Source: Butyrivibrio sp.
GTDB lineage: Bacteria; Bacillota; Clostridia; Lachnospirales; Lachnospiraceae
Reading direction: 5' to 3'
DNA length: 6,044 nt
NCBI GenBank assembly: GCA_024688095.1
Contig: JAILEJ010000070.1
Location: 1-6,044, forward strand
Under the pieces are notes generated by a model that did not search any database, had not been told where the DNA came from, and worked only from the letters and a program-made list of their open reading frames with translations. The position numbers and the translations under genes are program-made. Shown here piece after piece: positions 5,177 to 6,044 of this stretch. Within the stretch, counting starts at the first letter, position 1. Each line of letters opens with the position of its first letter.

Positions 5177-6044
5177 TCATTTTTTAAGATTGTTGATCAC
5201 ATGCATCACCAAATTCATAACTCTTAGGAATGCTCCATCCAAATGCATTCTATGGAGCATCATATAAATAGTGATAACATATCTTACATTGCTTCGTTCG
5301 CCAACTGGCTTACCAAATCCTATAAGCGGATTATTCTTATAACCTGCAAAATGGCCGCCTATCCATTTAAACAAAAGATTCCTATACTTGATTATATTCT
5401 TTGTCTTCTCATAACCTACAAGATACAGGATATGGAATATACCAGTCTTTAAGATGAAGAATTCAAAGGTGCTATCTTTCATCCACTTATCAGCACTGTC
5501 CATTTTCTCCATAGTACGGAAAAGAGTCAGCATATTTGCCTTCTTATCCAGTCTTCTGTGTACAGTATTAGAAACCGAAGCTTCATTAAGCAGCCAGCTG
5601 TAGCCTACATAATCTGTATGAACAGCTTTAGCTGTATGAGAGTAGACAAGTACATTAAAATATATATCCTCACCCAGTGGAACGGGAAGAAAACGGATAT
5701 TATTATCCTCAATAAACTTACGCTTATAAATCTTCCCCCAGGGAGTAATGTTCATAAATCTGCACCAATCATCATTGCAAAGAACAGCTTCGTCGGAGAT
5801 ACTGCCATCAGTTCTGACATGCCTGTAGCCAGAGAAAACAAGATCAGCATCTGACTTTATGGCAGTCTTTAGAAGCATTTCCACATAATCATCATCAATA
5901 TGATCATCCTGATCCATGAAGATAATATAATCACCGGTTGCATTATCAATACCAGTGTTTCTTGCGCCGCCTTGCCCCTGGTTCTTCTGAACAATGAGTT
6001 TATAAATTAAGCTCTGATCATTAGAAGAAAGGCCTTTTGCCTCT
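5177..6044 (-). CDS. Glycosyltransferase family 2, partial (N-terminus beyond window)
   Basis: The reading frame stays open from its stop at 5177-5179 to the right edge, so the true start is outside the window. The first internal ATG (5915-5917) is not the start: the 42 codons before it read as genuine family-2 sequence, including VQKNQGQGGARNTG and then DNATGDYIIF leading into the metal site MDQDDHID. Later motifs are LVFSGYRHV, WGKIYKRKFIEDNNIRF and LGEDIYFNVLVY, where the acidic GED is the likely catalytic-base region. This is the pattern of capsule and exopolysaccharide glycosyltransferases. 288 codons are visible; probably around 40 to 60 N-terminal residues with the first DDGSxD motif are missing. 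It is on the same strand as, and upstream of, the other glycosyltransferase, suggesting a shared polysaccharide cluster. The 173-base gap makes an independent promoter for the downstream gene possible. The sugar substrate is unknown. Confidence 0.9.
   Translation of the reverse strand, partial: EAKGLSSNDQSLIYKLIVQKNQGQGGARNTGIDNATGDYIIFMDQDDHIDDDYVEMLLKTAIKSDADLVFSGYRHVRTDGSISDEAVLCNDDWCRFMNITPWGKIYKRKFIEDNNIRFLPVPLGEDIYFNVLVYSHTAKAVHTDYVGYSWLLNEASVSNTVHRRLDKKANMLTLFRTMEKMDSADKWMKDSTFEFFILKTGIFHILYLVGYEKTKNIIKYRNLLFKWIGGHFAGYKNNPLIGFGKPVGERSNVRYVITIYMMLHRMHLDGAFLRVMNLVMHVINNLKK

Noticed and set aside
4209..5854. Plus-strand ORFs at 4209-4487, 5243-5452 and 5558-5854
   Set aside because: Each lies antisense within a glycosyltransferase gene whose motifs are continuous; the translations look like shadows.

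Overview
The window looks like part of a low-GC Bacillota chromosome. A Lachnospiraceae such as Butyrivibrio or a relative is my best guess, based on purine-rich Shine-Dalgarno sites, AT-rich spacers, heavy use of ATA/AGA/AGG codons and the cell-surface polysaccharide genes. This is inference from style, not from a marker gene. No tRNA, rRNA, CRISPR array, transposase or integrase is visible.

Layout. (1) 56-1561 (+) encodes a 501-residue fusion of an N-terminal PD-(D/E)XK-type nuclease-like domain and a C-terminal superfamily 1 helicase-like (DUF2075/Schlafen-group-3-like) domain. (2) 1562-1754 is an AT-rich spacer with a near-consensus sigma-70-type promoter (TTGACT, 17 bp, TATACT). It also holds a perfect 12-bp inverted repeat that overlaps both the -10 box and the next start codon. 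(3) 1755-4032 (+) is a compact three-gene operon: an AAA15/RloA-like ABC-type ATPase, an RloB protein whose start overlaps the ATPase stop codon, and a small unrecognised membrane protein. (4) 4101-5003 and 5177-6044 (-) are two family-2 glycosyltransferases in tandem, converging on the operon. The second is cut by the right edge of the window. They fit a capsule, exopolysaccharide or wall-polysaccharide cluster.

How the genes may work together. RloA/RloB-type pairs are related to the two-gene abortive phage-infection system AbiL and resemble PARIS in architecture (ABC-type sensor ATPase plus a Toprim-like nuclease). The window therefore reads as a small antiviral island beside a surface-polysaccharide locus. 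The nuclease-helicase may be a second, independent single-gene defence. The most novel elements are the third operon gene, a membrane protein tightly coupled to rloAB, and the inverted repeat. In a readthrough transcript the repeat would place the ribosome site in a loop and the AUG in a stem; a transcript from the local promoter would lack the first arm. None of these functions is demonstrated by sequence alone.
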